Positions 17,957 to 25,717 of a stretch of 64,000 nucleotides of DNA are shown one piece after another. A model generated the notes under the pieces. The model was not told the DNA's origin and did no database searches. It saw only the letters and a program-made list of their open reading frames with translations. Location: the NCBI RefSeq assembly GCF_000147715.2, contig NC_017934.1, positions 2,294,001-2,358,000 on the forward strand, given 5' to 3'. The stretch's first letter is position 1. Each line of letters begins with the position of its first letter. The DNA is from Mesotoga prima MesG1.Ag.4.2. GTDB taxonomy: Bacteria; Thermotogota; Thermotogae; Petrotogales; Kosmotogaceae. Made by a program: the position numbers and the translations under genes.

Positions 17957-18709
17957 TCAAATTCTGCTTAGTTTAGGAATGATTTTGCTGCGAGTGGCAT
18001 GCGCTATCTCTTTGATTTTATCCAGTTGCTTTTCCGAAATGGGGACCTTTACTTCTTCCGTTGAAAAGGGTACTTCTTTCATCCTGCAGACGCTAAAGAA
18101 CAAGCTCATGTCGTCTTCCATTCTGGTAAACATCAAATTATCCTCTGCCTCTTCCCACTGTTTGATTTCGTCTGCAAAGGCACTTGTACTGACCGAAAAC
18201 ATGTATGATTTGCTTTTGTCACTCTTAATAACCTCTGTTATATAATTTAGCATCCCCTGTCTATAGGTTGGAGAAAACAGAAGTAGGTTTAGGGCTGATC
18301 CAAAAACTAGAGTGCCTAGTTCACTCGGTTCAAGCATATTGTTTGCTGTTTCGACAACCGACTTCCACACCTCAGGCTTTAACAGATTAGCTTTTATTGT
18401 GTTTTTCCCGATTTCTTCATGTTTGTCCATATCCGGCTCAAACTGAATATAAGAAACGTGGTTTTCGTAATCGTTCAGATCAACCCTATATAGATCCTTT
18501 AACGCAGTCTTCCCCATTTCCATTGTCGGGTATTGCAGAGGGATGCTGATTACTGAACCGCCAGCTTTCAACCAAGAGGCAACAAACGCATATTCAACTA
18601 ACGGTTTCCCAGATCCACCAGGTCCGCTGATAACTGTTGAAGATGGATAAACGATTCCTCCTGGAAGAGTTTCCTGAAGCCATTTTTCTTCCAGTTTCAA
18701 TGTATCCAT
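17957..18709 (-). CDS. RecA/KaiC-like ATPase with altered Walker A
   Basis: 250 residues from ATG 18709 (AAGGTGG upstream). The N-terminal P-loop reads SGPGGSGKPLVEYAF, where the usual Thr/Ser after the invariant Lys is Pro. A Walker B-like strand (LGTLVFGSALNLLL) and a C-terminal helical part follow. The overall plan resembles single-domain KaiC/RadA-like ATPases, but I cannot assign a function. ATP hydrolysis may be weak or lost. It is expressed from a promoter whose spacer is filled by a Fur-like box, so metal or redox control is likely. It lies 166 bases upstream of the proline oxidation operon on the same strand. Confidence 0.6.
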   Translation of the reverse strand: MDTLKLEEKWLQETLPGGIVYPSSTVISGPGGSGKPLVEYAFVASWLKAGGSVISIPLQYPTMEMGKTALKDLYRVDLNDYENHVSYIQFEPDMDKHEEIGKNTIKANLLKPEVWKSVVETANNMLEPSELGTLVFGSALNLLLFSPTYRQGMLNYITEVIKSDKSKSYMFSVSTSAFADEIKQWEEAEDNLMFTRMEDDMSLFFSVCRMKEVPFSTEEVKVPISEKQLDKIKEIAHATRSKIIPKLSRI

Positions 18710-18775
18710 TTTTCACGCCACCTTTTATCTCGTCATATTCTCGATCATTTAGATCGAATATGGCACGATACTAAT

Positions 18776-18805
18776 ATTCTAATTGAGAATGATTCTCTTT
18801 GTCAA
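18776..18805 (-). promoter_or_regulatory. promoter of the KaiC-like ATPase gene
   Basis: On the minus strand TTGACA (18800-18805), an 18-base spacer, then TAGAAT (18776-18781). It lies about 67 bases upstream of the ATG at 18709. The perfect -35 makes this one of the clearest promoters in the window. Confidence 0.75.
18784..18798. promoter_or_regulatory. Fur-like operator box
   Basis: TGAGAATGATTCTCT is a near-perfect 7-1-7 inverted repeat of the type bound by Fur-family regulators (TGAtAATnATTaTCA; GAGAAT/ATTCTC arms). It lies entirely between the -35 and -10 of the ATPase promoter, a position expected for repression. Confidence 0.65.
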
Positions 18806-19099
18806 CGTTTTGAAGTTTTTTTCAAAACATATTGCGATACAGTGTTAGTAATACAAAAACTGCCGTCTATGCAAAGTGGTATTGGGTATCTGATCATGTT
18901 TATCCTGATCTGCCCCATAATTTCCATTCTTCTTTTGAAGAGAGTTTTCATATTAACGAATTCTCCTGAACAGACAAAGTATGCTGCTATAATTGTGAGT
19001 ATATGCAGATACCGCAGATGAAACGAAATAACAGACAGCTTACATTGAGTCCTTGTTAGTGCTTTCGATTATGTGATCATTATCGAAATGGAGGTTCTT
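18806..19099. other. intergenic region with a possible gene remnant
   Basis: About 290 bases. A 50-codon plus-strand frame (18869-19021) would encode one hydrophobic segment (GYLIMFILICPIISILLL), but it has no ribosome binding site. It may be a remnant or chance. A weak hairpin GTTTTGA/TCAAAAC lies at about 18808-18828. Confidence 0.3.
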
Positions 19100-19840
19100 A
19101 TGAATTTCAGGCCTTTGATTCTTGGACATAGGGGTATGGGAACCGGAGAAGGTGAAAACTCACTTCTTTCATTGATCAGAGCAGTTCAGGTTGGAGCAGA
19201 CGGAGTTGAACTAGACGTGCAGCTTTCGAAAGATGGAGTCCTGGTTGTCAATCATGATTCCAGTTTGAAACGAACACTGGGCGTTGATGTAGAGATAAAG
19301 GATACCACTTTTAGATCTCTAAGAAAGATGAAACTTGTAAGACCTGATGGCATTACTACTCTGGAAAGAGTCTATCTTGAGCTTCCGGAGGAGTCCTTCA
19401 TCAATGTTGAAATAAAGGATCCTCTAGCGGCTGATCTTGTAGTACCTTTGGTGAAAAGCTTCAACGCAATAGATAGAACACTCTTTTCTTCGTTTTGGCA
19501 TGAGTGTCTCAGAAAGGTGAAGGAGAAGGATGAAAAGGCGAAGATTGGGCTCCTCATCGGAGAAGACGCGAGAGGAAAGAATCCTGTCGAGTATTTCGAA
19601 GAGCTTCTAGCATACCACCCATATTCGATAAATCTGCCGGTTCAACTGTTTGACGAGATCGGCTTCGAGTTGGGAATGAGTTTGATTAGATTTGTAAGAG
19701 CCAAAGGAGTTAAGGTCGCACTCTGGACATTAAACGATCCCGCATTGCTTATTAAGATCAGGGGTGAAGTAGACATTATAATTACTGACAATCTTCGGGG
19801 TATAATGGCTGCACTTGGAGGAAAAGGCGAAAGAAGGTGA
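19100..19840 (+). CDS. glycerophosphodiester phosphodiesterase
   Basis: 246 residues from ATG 19100 (GGAGGT upstream). GDPD signatures are clear: LGHRGMGTGEGENS (HRG and metal-binding Glu), GVELDVQLSKDGVLVVNHD (second metal Glu/Asp and catalytic His) and a TIM-barrel length. It hydrolyses glycerophosphodiesters to glycerol-3-phosphate and an alcohol. There is no signal peptide, so it acts in the cytoplasm. The stop overlaps the next start by 4 bases (GTGA). Confidence 0.92.
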   Translation: MNFRPLILGHRGMGTGEGENSLLSLIRAVQVGADGVELDVQLSKDGVLVVNHDSSLKRTLGVDVEIKDTTFRSLRKMKLVRPDGITTLERVYLELPEESFINVEIKDPLAADLVVPLVKSFNAIDRTLFSSFWHECLRKVKEKDEKAKIGLLIGEDARGKNPVEYFEELLAYHPYSINLPVQLFDEIGFELGMSLIRFVRAKGVKVALWTLNDPALLIKIRGEVDIIITDNLRGIMAALGGKGERR

Positions 19841-20604
19841 CGGCATTGCTGTATCTTGAGAAATCCGCTTCAGCTATTCTTACACCACCGGGACTATTCA
19901 TCCTAATCTTTCTTATAATTGCAGTGATTCTTATTAAGAAAAGCGAAGAACGACGCACAAAGATCTCTGGAGTAGTCATGATTATTCTGTGTTTCTTCGC
20001 ATATCTTCTCTCTACGGGCTTTGGAACTCACCTATATCTTCAGCCTTTGGAAAGGGCATATACTGCGCCAAATAACGTGAGCGGTCAGGCCATAGTGGTC
20101 TTGAGCAGCGGGATAATTATCTCTCCTGAAGGTCAGGTACTCGACAATCACTCTGTTGCCAGATTATCTAAAGCCTACTCTCTTCATCTACAGACGAAGC
20201 TGCCCATAATTGTGACAGGATCGTTTATGCCTGGCAGATCCACTGTGGCCGTTTCAGAACTTATGAGGGACTGGCTTTTGGATCGTGGTGTTGCATCATC
20301 CAAAGTTATCGTTGAACCGATGGCTCAGACAACCTGGGAAAACGCAAGATATTCTGCCGACATATGCAGTCAGTTCAACTGGTCCAGCATAGTGCTTGTT
20401 ACTTCGGCGGTTCATATGAAGAGAGCGGTCACTTCATTTGAGAAGTTCGGTTTGAGAGTAACACCCTTTCCTACAGACTATTTATACGATCACACAAAAC
20501 TTAGTTTTGTTGATTTCCTTCCTAATCAGGGAGCTTTAGATGCTAATCTGGCGTCCATTCATGAGTATTTCGGGCAGCTGTGGTATCTTTTTAAGAGCCC
20601 TTAA
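19837..20604 (+). CDS. YdcF-like DUF218 membrane protein
   Basis: 255 residues from GTG 19837, overlapping the upstream stop. Two N-terminal membrane segments (about 14-32 and 43-58) are followed by the DUF218/YdcF domain. Its marks are AIVVLSSGI, the acidic/Arg pattern RLSKAYSL, PIIVTGSFMPG, MAQTTWENARYSADIC and VLVTSAVHMKRAV. The family includes SanA and ElyC, linked to envelope integrity; the exact reaction is unknown. Middle gene of a plus-strand trio. Confidence 0.85.
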   Translation: MTALLYLEKSASAILTPPGLFILIFLIIAVILIKKSEERRTKISGVVMIILCFFAYLLSTGFGTHLYLQPLERAYTAPNNVSGQAIVVLSSGIIISPEGQVLDNHSVARLSKAYSLHLQTKLPIIVTGSFMPGRSTVAVSELMRDWLLDRGVASSKVIVEPMAQTTWENARYSADICSQFNWSSIVLVTSAVHMKRAVTSFEKFGLRVTPFPTDYLYDHTKLSFVDFLPNQGALDANLASIHEYFGQLWYLFKSP

Positions 20605-20616
20605 GAAGCTGAGATT

Positions 20617-21909
20617 ATGTGCGATACTTTTGTAGTACTTGGAAGTTCAACTCCGGACGGTATTACCCTGTTTGGAAAGAACAGTGATCGAGAGCCAAAC
20701 GAACCTCAGGCCGTATACTTCTTTCCTCGCTCATCAAACAATCCCGACGAACTCTTCACGACAAACCAAAAAGTGGATCAGGTAAGTGAGACCAACGCAA
20801 TTCTCATTTCTAAACCTTCATGGATGTGGGGCGGCGAAATGGGAGTAAATGACAAGGGAGTAGTTATCGGTAATGAAGCGGTCTTCACCAAAGAGAGAGT
20901 GCGAAGAGATGGTCTTCTTGGAATGGACATACTGAGGATTGCGCTTGAGAGATCTGAAAATGCAGAGCACGCTGTAAGAATAATAATCGGAATTCTTGAG
21001 AAATACGGTCAGGGAAGCAACGGGGGTTTCACGAAAACGCTCTATTATCACAATTCATTTCTGGTTGCAGATCGAGAGAGTGCGTGGATTGTTGAGACTT
21101 CCGATCGATTTTGGGTAACCAAAAGGGTTTATGGATCAGCGGCGATTTCGAATTGCCTCACTATTGAAACGGAGATCGACGAAATGCATCCTCAGGTTGT
21201 CAGTAATTCACAAGATCGAAAATGGCATAATCCAGCTAAGGAATTCGATTTTGCCGGTTCATATGAAAGGAGATTATTCAGGAAGTTCTCGGGTGCCGAA
21301 ATCAGGCTTAAAAGGATGAGAGAGCTAATTGAAGAGAAAGAAATGAATATCGAAAGATGTTTCGAGATCCTTAGAGACCACAATGACAGAAGACATCAGA
21401 GCTCGATGAAAAATATTTGCATGCATGCCGGGGCAGGAGTTGTAACTTCTCAAACAACCGCTTCCATGGTTGTAGCTATTGGAGATAAGATAGAGGTGTG
21501 GGTCACAAATAGCAGTCTGCCGTGCCTTTCAATATATAAGCCAGTTTGGTTCAACAGTCAAGAATCAAGCTTATCATTTGGAGAAGGGGAAAGTGGCTTG
21601 AACTACTGGGGAAACTGGGAGATCTTCAACCGACTTGCCATATTGAGAGATTCTAAAGCCGCAGAGTTATGGAAAGAATACTGTCTTCCTTTTGAACAGG
21701 ACTTGTTGTTAAGCAGGGGGAAAACAACTGAGGCAGATCTAACGAAACAGGCCTTTGAAAAAAGCTGGAAGATTGCAAGGAAGATGACCTCTATTCTTAG
21801 AGGAGAAAGAGAAGAGGCAGGTTTCTTAAAGAAAAGCTACTGGAAGAAGCAAGACGCATTGCTTCACCGGCTGAAGTCCAGAAACTTCAGGAAAGAATTG
21901 CCTACATAA
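20617..21909 (+). CDS. C69-family peptidase (secernin-like)
   Basis: 430 residues from ATG 20617. It begins MCDTFVVLG, so processing would expose Cys2 as the N-terminal nucleophile of the Ntn-hydrolase fold. LFGKNSDREPNEPQ, GGEMGVNDKGVVIGNEAVF and GLLGMDILRIALER are typical secernin/dipeptidase blocks. It probably cleaves dipeptides or another amide bond in the cytoplasm. The 3' end overlaps the convergent hydrolase gene by 8 bp. Confidence 0.85.
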   Translation: MCDTFVVLGSSTPDGITLFGKNSDREPNEPQAVYFFPRSSNNPDELFTTNQKVDQVSETNAILISKPSWMWGGEMGVNDKGVVIGNEAVFTKERVRRDGLLGMDILRIALERSENAEHAVRIIIGILEKYGQGSNGGFTKTLYYHNSFLVADRESAWIVETSDRFWVTKRVYGSAAISNCLTIETEIDEMHPQVVSNSQDRKWHNPAKEFDFAGSYERRLFRKFSGAEIRLKRMRELIEEKEMNIERCFEILRDHNDRRHQSSMKNICMHAGAGVVTSQTTASMVVAIGDKIEVWVTNSSLPCLSIYKPVWFNSQESSLSFGEGESGLNYWGNWEIFNRLAILRDSKAAELWKEYCLPFEQDLLLSRGKTTEADLTKQAFEKSWKIARKMTSILRGEREEAGFLKKSYWKKQDALLHRLKSRNFRKELPT

Positions 21910-22498
21910 AGAATGGATTTTCTCTCAAGATAATTCTAGCAGTTGTCTGCCGGCCATGTCCCGGGAAAACTATTAAATCAGGCATTTTAGTGAAAAGCTC
22001 TTTGAGTCGATTTATGCTGCTCGTCATTTGATCATGGTCGCCTCCAGGCAGATCTGTTCTTCCGACAGAAGCAGAAAACACGGTGTCTCCTGAGAACAAG
22101 AATCTTTCGTCGAAAAGAAAGCAGCAAGAGCCTTCTGTGTGGCCTGGAGTATGAAGGCATTTCCAACGATCACGGAGAACTTCAGTAGATAACACCTTCT
22201 TTCCACCAAGGAGGAGAGCATTCTTCCCGAATAAATTGAGAAAGCTTTTTTCGGCATCCAGTAACATTGGCTTGTCCATGGGGTGAATTATGATTTCATC
22301 TGTTTCAATCTGGTCAAGATCAAAAATGTGATCTGCATGTCCGTGAGTAAGCAATGCTCTTAGATGTTTCTTGTCTTCAAAAGCTGCCAGTTCTGTGGAA
22401 ACGCCATAACCCGGATCAATTATAGTTATTCTTTCGTCCTCCCTGACCACATAACAGTTTTCATCCAATGCTTTAGCCAGTAACCTTATTACTTCTAT
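21902..22498 (-). CDS. metallo-beta-lactamase-fold hydrolase (glyoxalase II-like), possible AUA start
   Basis: Metal ligands are visible: THGHADH, then His in LHTPGHTEGS, Asp in FLFSGDTVF, and VFPGHGRQT. Relatives usually begin with about 10 residues before ENCYVV. Here those residues (IEVIRLLAKAL) are encoded upstream of the first TTG (22468). An in-frame stop lies just before the ribosome binding site AAGGAGG (22509-22515). The only codon at the right spacing is ATA at 22498, so translation may begin at AUA, giving 198 residues. A TTG start at 22468 would give 188. Probably a thioester or small-molecule hydrolase. Confidence 0.75.
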   Translation of the reverse strand: MEVIRLLAKALDENCYVVREDERITIIDPGYGVSTELAAFEDKKHLRALLTHGHADHIFDLDQIETDEIIIHPMDKPMLLDAEKSFLNLFGKNALLLGGKKVLSTEVLRDRWKCLHTPGHTEGSCCFLFDERFLFSGDTVFSASVGRTDLPGGDHDQMTSSINRLKELFTKMPDLIVFPGHGRQTTARIILRENPFFM

Positions 22499-22726
22499 CG
22501 TTTGGGCACCTCCTTATAGAAACGGATCATCTGGACAGGAATCTTCTGGCCCCGATATAGGATGAGAAAGCCAACAATCCCCAGAACTCCTGCATTGAAA
22601 ACATTGTCTTCGGAGTGAAAATACACAACTCTTTTGAAAGCTCCCGATGGCTCAAAGCACCACACTTTTGATTTTACCAGATAGCCTTCGCCATGATAGA
22701 ATAATGGGGGGAAAGAGGAGTTGGAT

Positions 22727-24400
22727 TTGAAGAATTCTAGAATTTGCGGTCTGGCCTTAAGATTTAATTATGACAATCCCGAGGATTTCAGATCAGAGCT
22801 GAGATCCATTTATGAGCAAGAAGACCTTTCTAGAGAAGAGATTGGAATGCTTCTGGCTCTCGATTTTGCTTACTCTAGTACGTTTGATGAGGCGAGGGAA
22901 TTTGATTCCTCTGGTACAGATCTCAAGCTTCTGGCCGAAGGAGTGTATTCGCTGTCCTATTTTTATGCCAGGAATTCCGAAGACAAGATAGCGTACCTTG
23001 TGTCGAAGCTTGCGGTAGATCATATTGCCAGAGAATGCGAAAGGGAGCAAGAGATTAATCTGAAGATACTCCATATGATGACCTCGTTCGAAATGGGCTT
23101 CGGTGAAGAAACACTACTTCTCTTCGAAGAACTTATGAAGCTCGAAAAGTATGTTCCAGTTCAGAAGCGCTTTGAGTATTACAACGATCTTGGTCTTGTA
23201 TCAACTCAGCTCCGAACTGGCGGCAATCCGTTGAGGTTCTACGAGAAGGCTAAGGAACTTGCCGGTTCGCCGGTAAGAGCTCTGATGGTACAGCTGAATA
23301 TGATTGATTATCTTTACTCTAAGAACATGTTCAAAGAAGCTCTTAAGCTTCTTGACAAGACGGAAAGCTGCAACGTAGTTTCCATAAACGGATACAGACT
23401 CATGATAAATCTCAAGATCCTGCTGCAGATGAGTAGCCTCGCAAGAGCAACTGCCGTTGCCGATCAACTTGAATCCCTAATTCGTTCTCATGGGGAATGG
23501 ACGGATATCGCAGTATCTTACATTTTTCTGGGGCATTTCTACGTGAAGATTGGCAATATCTCTAAGGCACAAAACTATCTAAATCTTCTGAAATCTCTTC
23601 CGGACGAATCCCTTACAAACTATATCCGAGGGGAGACGCTTATTCTCGAGGCTTCGATAATGCAAGCCAAGGGAGAACATTTCCGAGCACTTGAAAACTC
23701 TGTTGGCGCTTTCGAGACGCTTACACTTTACAGTACAACGTCGCCACATCTTAAAGATTTCGTAAATAATCTCTTTGGAAGTATTTCGGCAGTTTTCACT
23801 CAGCTCATCAGAGAGCTCAGGCTCAAGGATAGCTATACCGCTCTTCATACACTTAGAGTTCTGAAGATATGCTACGAGTTTGGTAAAGAGCTTGAACTAG
23901 AAAAGATAGATCTGTTCAATCTATCAATAGGTGCAATGCTGCACGATTACGGCAAGGTCGACATACCATTCGACTTGTTGAACAAGCCGTCAAAGTTGAC
24001 TGAAGAGGAATTCACGGAGATAATGAATCATCCCGTGTACGGCGAGCGTTACTTGCGGGATTTGAACTTTCCTATAGCAATAAGAGATATAGTCAGACAT
24101 CATCACGAAAGAATAGACGGAAAGGGCTACCCCGACGGTTTGAAGGGAGACGAAATTCACAAGCTCGTTCAAATAGTTGCAGTAGCAGACGTATTCGATG
24201 CACTGACGACCGACAGACCATACAGAAAAGCGATTACAAAGGAGAAAGCTCTGGAGTACCTAGAAGAAAAAGGCGACCAATTAATCTCAAAAGGTCTCCT
24301 CTCTAGGTTTATAAGATTTGCTCAGCACAAAGAAATAAGCATACAAGAAAAAGAAATAACTGTACTATGGCGTTCAATAATCTCCGAACTCTTCAAATAA
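22727..24400 (+). CDS. HD-GYP domain protein with helical-repeat N-terminus
   Basis: 557 residues from TTG 22727 (GAGG eight bases upstream). Residues about 1-360 are helical and repeat-like, probably TPR-type (paired helices rich in Ala, Leu and Tyr). Residues about 370-540 form an HD-GYP domain: LHDYGKVDIP, MNHPVYGERYL, VRHHHERIDGKGYPDGLKG and DVFDALTTDRPYRKA. HD-GYP enzymes degrade cyclic di-GMP. The TPR part may bind a protein partner. No signal peptide or membrane segment. It is convergent with the small-peptide array. Confidence 0.85.
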   Translation: MKNSRICGLALRFNYDNPEDFRSELRSIYEQEDLSREEIGMLLALDFAYSSTFDEAREFDSSGTDLKLLAEGVYSLSYFYARNSEDKIAYLVSKLAVDHIARECEREQEINLKILHMMTSFEMGFGEETLLLFEELMKLEKYVPVQKRFEYYNDLGLVSTQLRTGGNPLRFYEKAKELAGSPVRALMVQLNMIDYLYSKNMFKEALKLLDKTESCNVVSINGYRLMINLKILLQMSSLARATAVADQLESLIRSHGEWTDIAVSYIFLGHFYVKIGNISKAQNYLNLLKSLPDESLTNYIRGETLILEASIMQAKGEHFRALENSVGAFETLTLYSTTSPHLKDFVNNLFGSISAVFTQLIRELRLKDSYTALHTLRVLKICYEFGKELELEKIDLFNLSIGAMLHDYGKVDIPFDLLNKPSKLTEEEFTEIMNHPVYGERYLRDLNFPIAIRDIVRHHHERIDGKGYPDGLKGDEIHKLVQIVAVADVFDALTTDRPYRKAITKEKALEYLEEKGDQLISKGLLSRFIRFAQHKEISIQEKEITVLWRSIISELFK

Positions 24401-24424
24401 GTCGAAAGAGCTGTAGCTATAAAA

Positions 24425-24571
24425 TCAATAACCTTCGGGAATCTTCCAAAGTCCCGGGCCACCATCAACGGTAAACTCGCCTTCGGGAATCTTCCAAAGT
24501 CCAGGTCCTGCAAGCGCAACCGTACCAAACGATACCAAACCTATCAAAAGAATTGCGATCATCTTTTTCAT
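24425..24571 (-). CDS. small secreted GPGLWKIPEG-repeat peptide precursor, copy 1
   Basis: 48 residues from ATG 24571, with GGGAGGT seven bases upstream. MKKMIAILLIGLVSFGTVALA is a textbook signal peptide with an A-L-A cleavage site. The mature 27 residues are GPGLWKIPEG, linker EFTVDG, GPGLWKIPEG and a final Tyr. It has one Lys and one Trp per repeat and no Cys. The repeated decapeptide resembles precursors that are cut into identical short signals, but no processing enzyme is adjacent. Function is unknown. The last gene of the array, convergent with the HD-GYP gene. Confidence 0.75.
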   Translation of the reverse strand: MKKMIAILLIGLVSFGTVALAGPGLWKIPEGEFTVDGGPGLWKIPEGY

Positions 24572-24614
24572 CAAACTAACCTCCCTTTACCCATGAAAAA
24601 ATCGATGTTGAAAA

Positions 24615-24761
24615 TCAATAACCTTCGGGAATCTTCCAAAGTCCCGGGCCACCATCAACGGTAAACTCGCCTTCGGGAATCTTCCAAAGTCCAGGTCCTG
24701 CAAGCGCAACCGTACCAAACGATACCAAACCTATCAAAAGAATTGCGATCATCTTTTTCAT
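24615..24761 (-). CDS. small secreted GPGLWKIPEG-repeat peptide precursor, copy 2
   Basis: Identical in sequence to copy 1, including its ribosome binding site and 43-base spacer to the next copy. 48 residues: Sec-type signal peptide, then two GPGLWKIPEG units joined by EFTVDG. Exact identity means the copies add dosage rather than diversity. Confidence 0.75.
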   Translation of the reverse strand: MKKMIAILLIGLVSFGTVALAGPGLWKIPEGEFTVDGGPGLWKIPEGY

Positions 24762-24804
24762 CAAACTAACCTCCCTTTACCCATGAAAAAATCGATGTTG
24801 AAAA

Positions 24805-24951
24805 TCAATAACCTTCGGGAATCTTCCAAAGTCCCGGGCCACCATCAACGGTAAACTCGCCTTCGGGAATCTTCCAAAGTCCAGGTCCTGCAAGCGCAAC
24901 CGTACCAAAGGATACCAAACCTATCAAAAGAATTGCGATCATCTTTTTCAT
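24805..24951 (-). CDS. small secreted GPGLWKIPEG-repeat peptide precursor, copy 3
   Basis: As copies 1 and 2 except for one silent base change in the signal-peptide part (a Ser codon). Same ribosome binding site and the same 27-residue mature peptide. Confidence 0.75.
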   Translation of the reverse strand: MKKMIAILLIGLVSFGTVALAGPGLWKIPEGEFTVDGGPGLWKIPEGY

Positions 24952-24994
24952 CAAACTAACCTCCCTTTACCCATGAAAAAATCGATGTTGAAAA

Positions 24995-25141
24995 TCAATA
25001 ACCTTCGGGAATCTTCCAAAGTCCCGGGCCACCATCAACGGTAAACTCGCCTTCGGGAATCTTCCAAAGTCCAGGTCCTGCAAGAGTAACTCCACCAAGT
25101 GCTATCAATCCAATAAGAAGAATTGCTGCTACCTTTTTCAT
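24995..25141 (-). CDS. small secreted GPGLWKIPEG-repeat peptide precursor, copy 4 (probable founder)
   Basis: 48 residues from ATG 25141 with GGAGGTGA upstream. The signal peptide differs in sequence (MKKVAAILLIGLIALGGVTLA) but keeps length and an L-A cleavage site. The mature 27 residues are identical to the other copies, also in DNA. It is the promoter-proximal gene, so it is probably the founder. Independent drift of the signal peptide with an intact mature part supports translation and selection, although gene conversion of the 3' half could also explain it. Confidence 0.78.
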   Translation of the reverse strand: MKKVAAILLIGLIALGGVTLAGPGLWKIPEGEFTVDGGPGLWKIPEGY

Positions 25142-25198
25142 TCACTTCACCTCCAAAAATCTGCTTGATGAATTTCGTTCCGTTTCAGCACCTTACTC

Positions 25199-25231
25199 TT
25201 AGTGATCTTCTTCTTCAGGTATCTTCCACAT
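25199..25231 (-). CDS. possible ten-residue WKIPE peptide
   Basis: ATG 25231 is preceded by GGAGGTG at good spacing and encodes MWKIPEEEDH then a stop. The DNA (CTTCAGGTATCTTCCACA on the plus strand) is clearly related to the repeat unit of the array downstream. There is no signal peptide. It could be a leader peptide, an intracellular partner, or a truncated remnant of an older copy. Confidence 0.4.
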   Translation of the reverse strand: MWKIPEEEDH

Positions 25232-25717
25232 ACACCGCACCTCCTGGTCAAGTGTTCGAGTGATAAATTACCTTTTGAATCTCTCTCCACCTCTAAAATT
25301 TCTTAACAAAACTCAAGCTACTACGAATAAATGTTTGGTCGGATGGACAAGAAGAAAACAACAGCATCTCTACATGAACAAGATAACAACTACATTCTAG
25401 AACAAGAGCAATCAAATACGCAAACATCAATAGAAGAAGAATGGAAGTGATAATCAGGTGCAAAAGGTGATAATCGCTGACAAACGACTATGATGAAGCG
25501 TAGAACAGATAATCAAACGTAAGAACTATAAATATGACCAAATCATATGCTGTACTATTAATTATAACCTTTGCGAGGCAAGATTAGAAACTGATCTCAC
25601 AAAAATTAAACTAGTAATTCATGCGAGTGTAAAAATCAAAAATAGAAATCGAAAGTTCGCATTGTCTAATGAGGCGAATACCTTTTATAAGTTTAGCCTT
25701 TGCTAGTTTGTTGTGGT
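25232..25717. other. intergenic region upstream of the peptide array
   Basis: About 490 bases, A-rich on the plus strand. It must hold the promoter of the peptide array, but I see no convincing -35/-10 pair. A 39-codon plus-strand frame at 25331-25450 is very polar (Glu, Gln, Asn, Lys) and lacks a ribosome binding site. No hairpin or RNA fold was recognised. Confidence 0.35.

Larger units (their letters stand above)
24421..25085. repeat. 190-bp tandem DNA amplification, 3.5 units
   Basis: Units start at 24421, 24611 and 24801, with a half unit at 24991-25085. The first three are identical except for one base (c/g near 24910). The last is identical only over the half coding for mature peptide and then diverges at 25086. 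Each unit holds one small-peptide gene with its ribosome binding site. Confidence 0.95.

Noticed and set aside
18808-18828. GTTTTGA/TCAAAAC hairpin as terminator
   Set aside because: AT-rich 7-bp stem, no T run after it, and no gene end nearby on either strand.
18869-19021. 50-codon plus-strand frame with one hydrophobic segment
   Set aside because: No ribosome binding site at the ATG; could be a remnant, not supported as a gene.
24322-24528. 68-codon minus-strand frame overlapping the HD-GYP 3' end and peptide copy 1
   Set aside because: It reads the repeat DNA in another frame (FGRFPK) and has no ribosome binding site; the 48-codon frame with signal peptide explains the sequence better.
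24421-25085. Repeat array considered as CRISPR
   Set aside because: Units are 190 bp, nearly identical and coding; there are no short repeats with unique spacers and no cas genes.
25331-25450. 39-codon plus-strand polar frame beside the peptide array
   Set aside because: No ribosome binding site, A-rich low-complexity composition; I could not support it.
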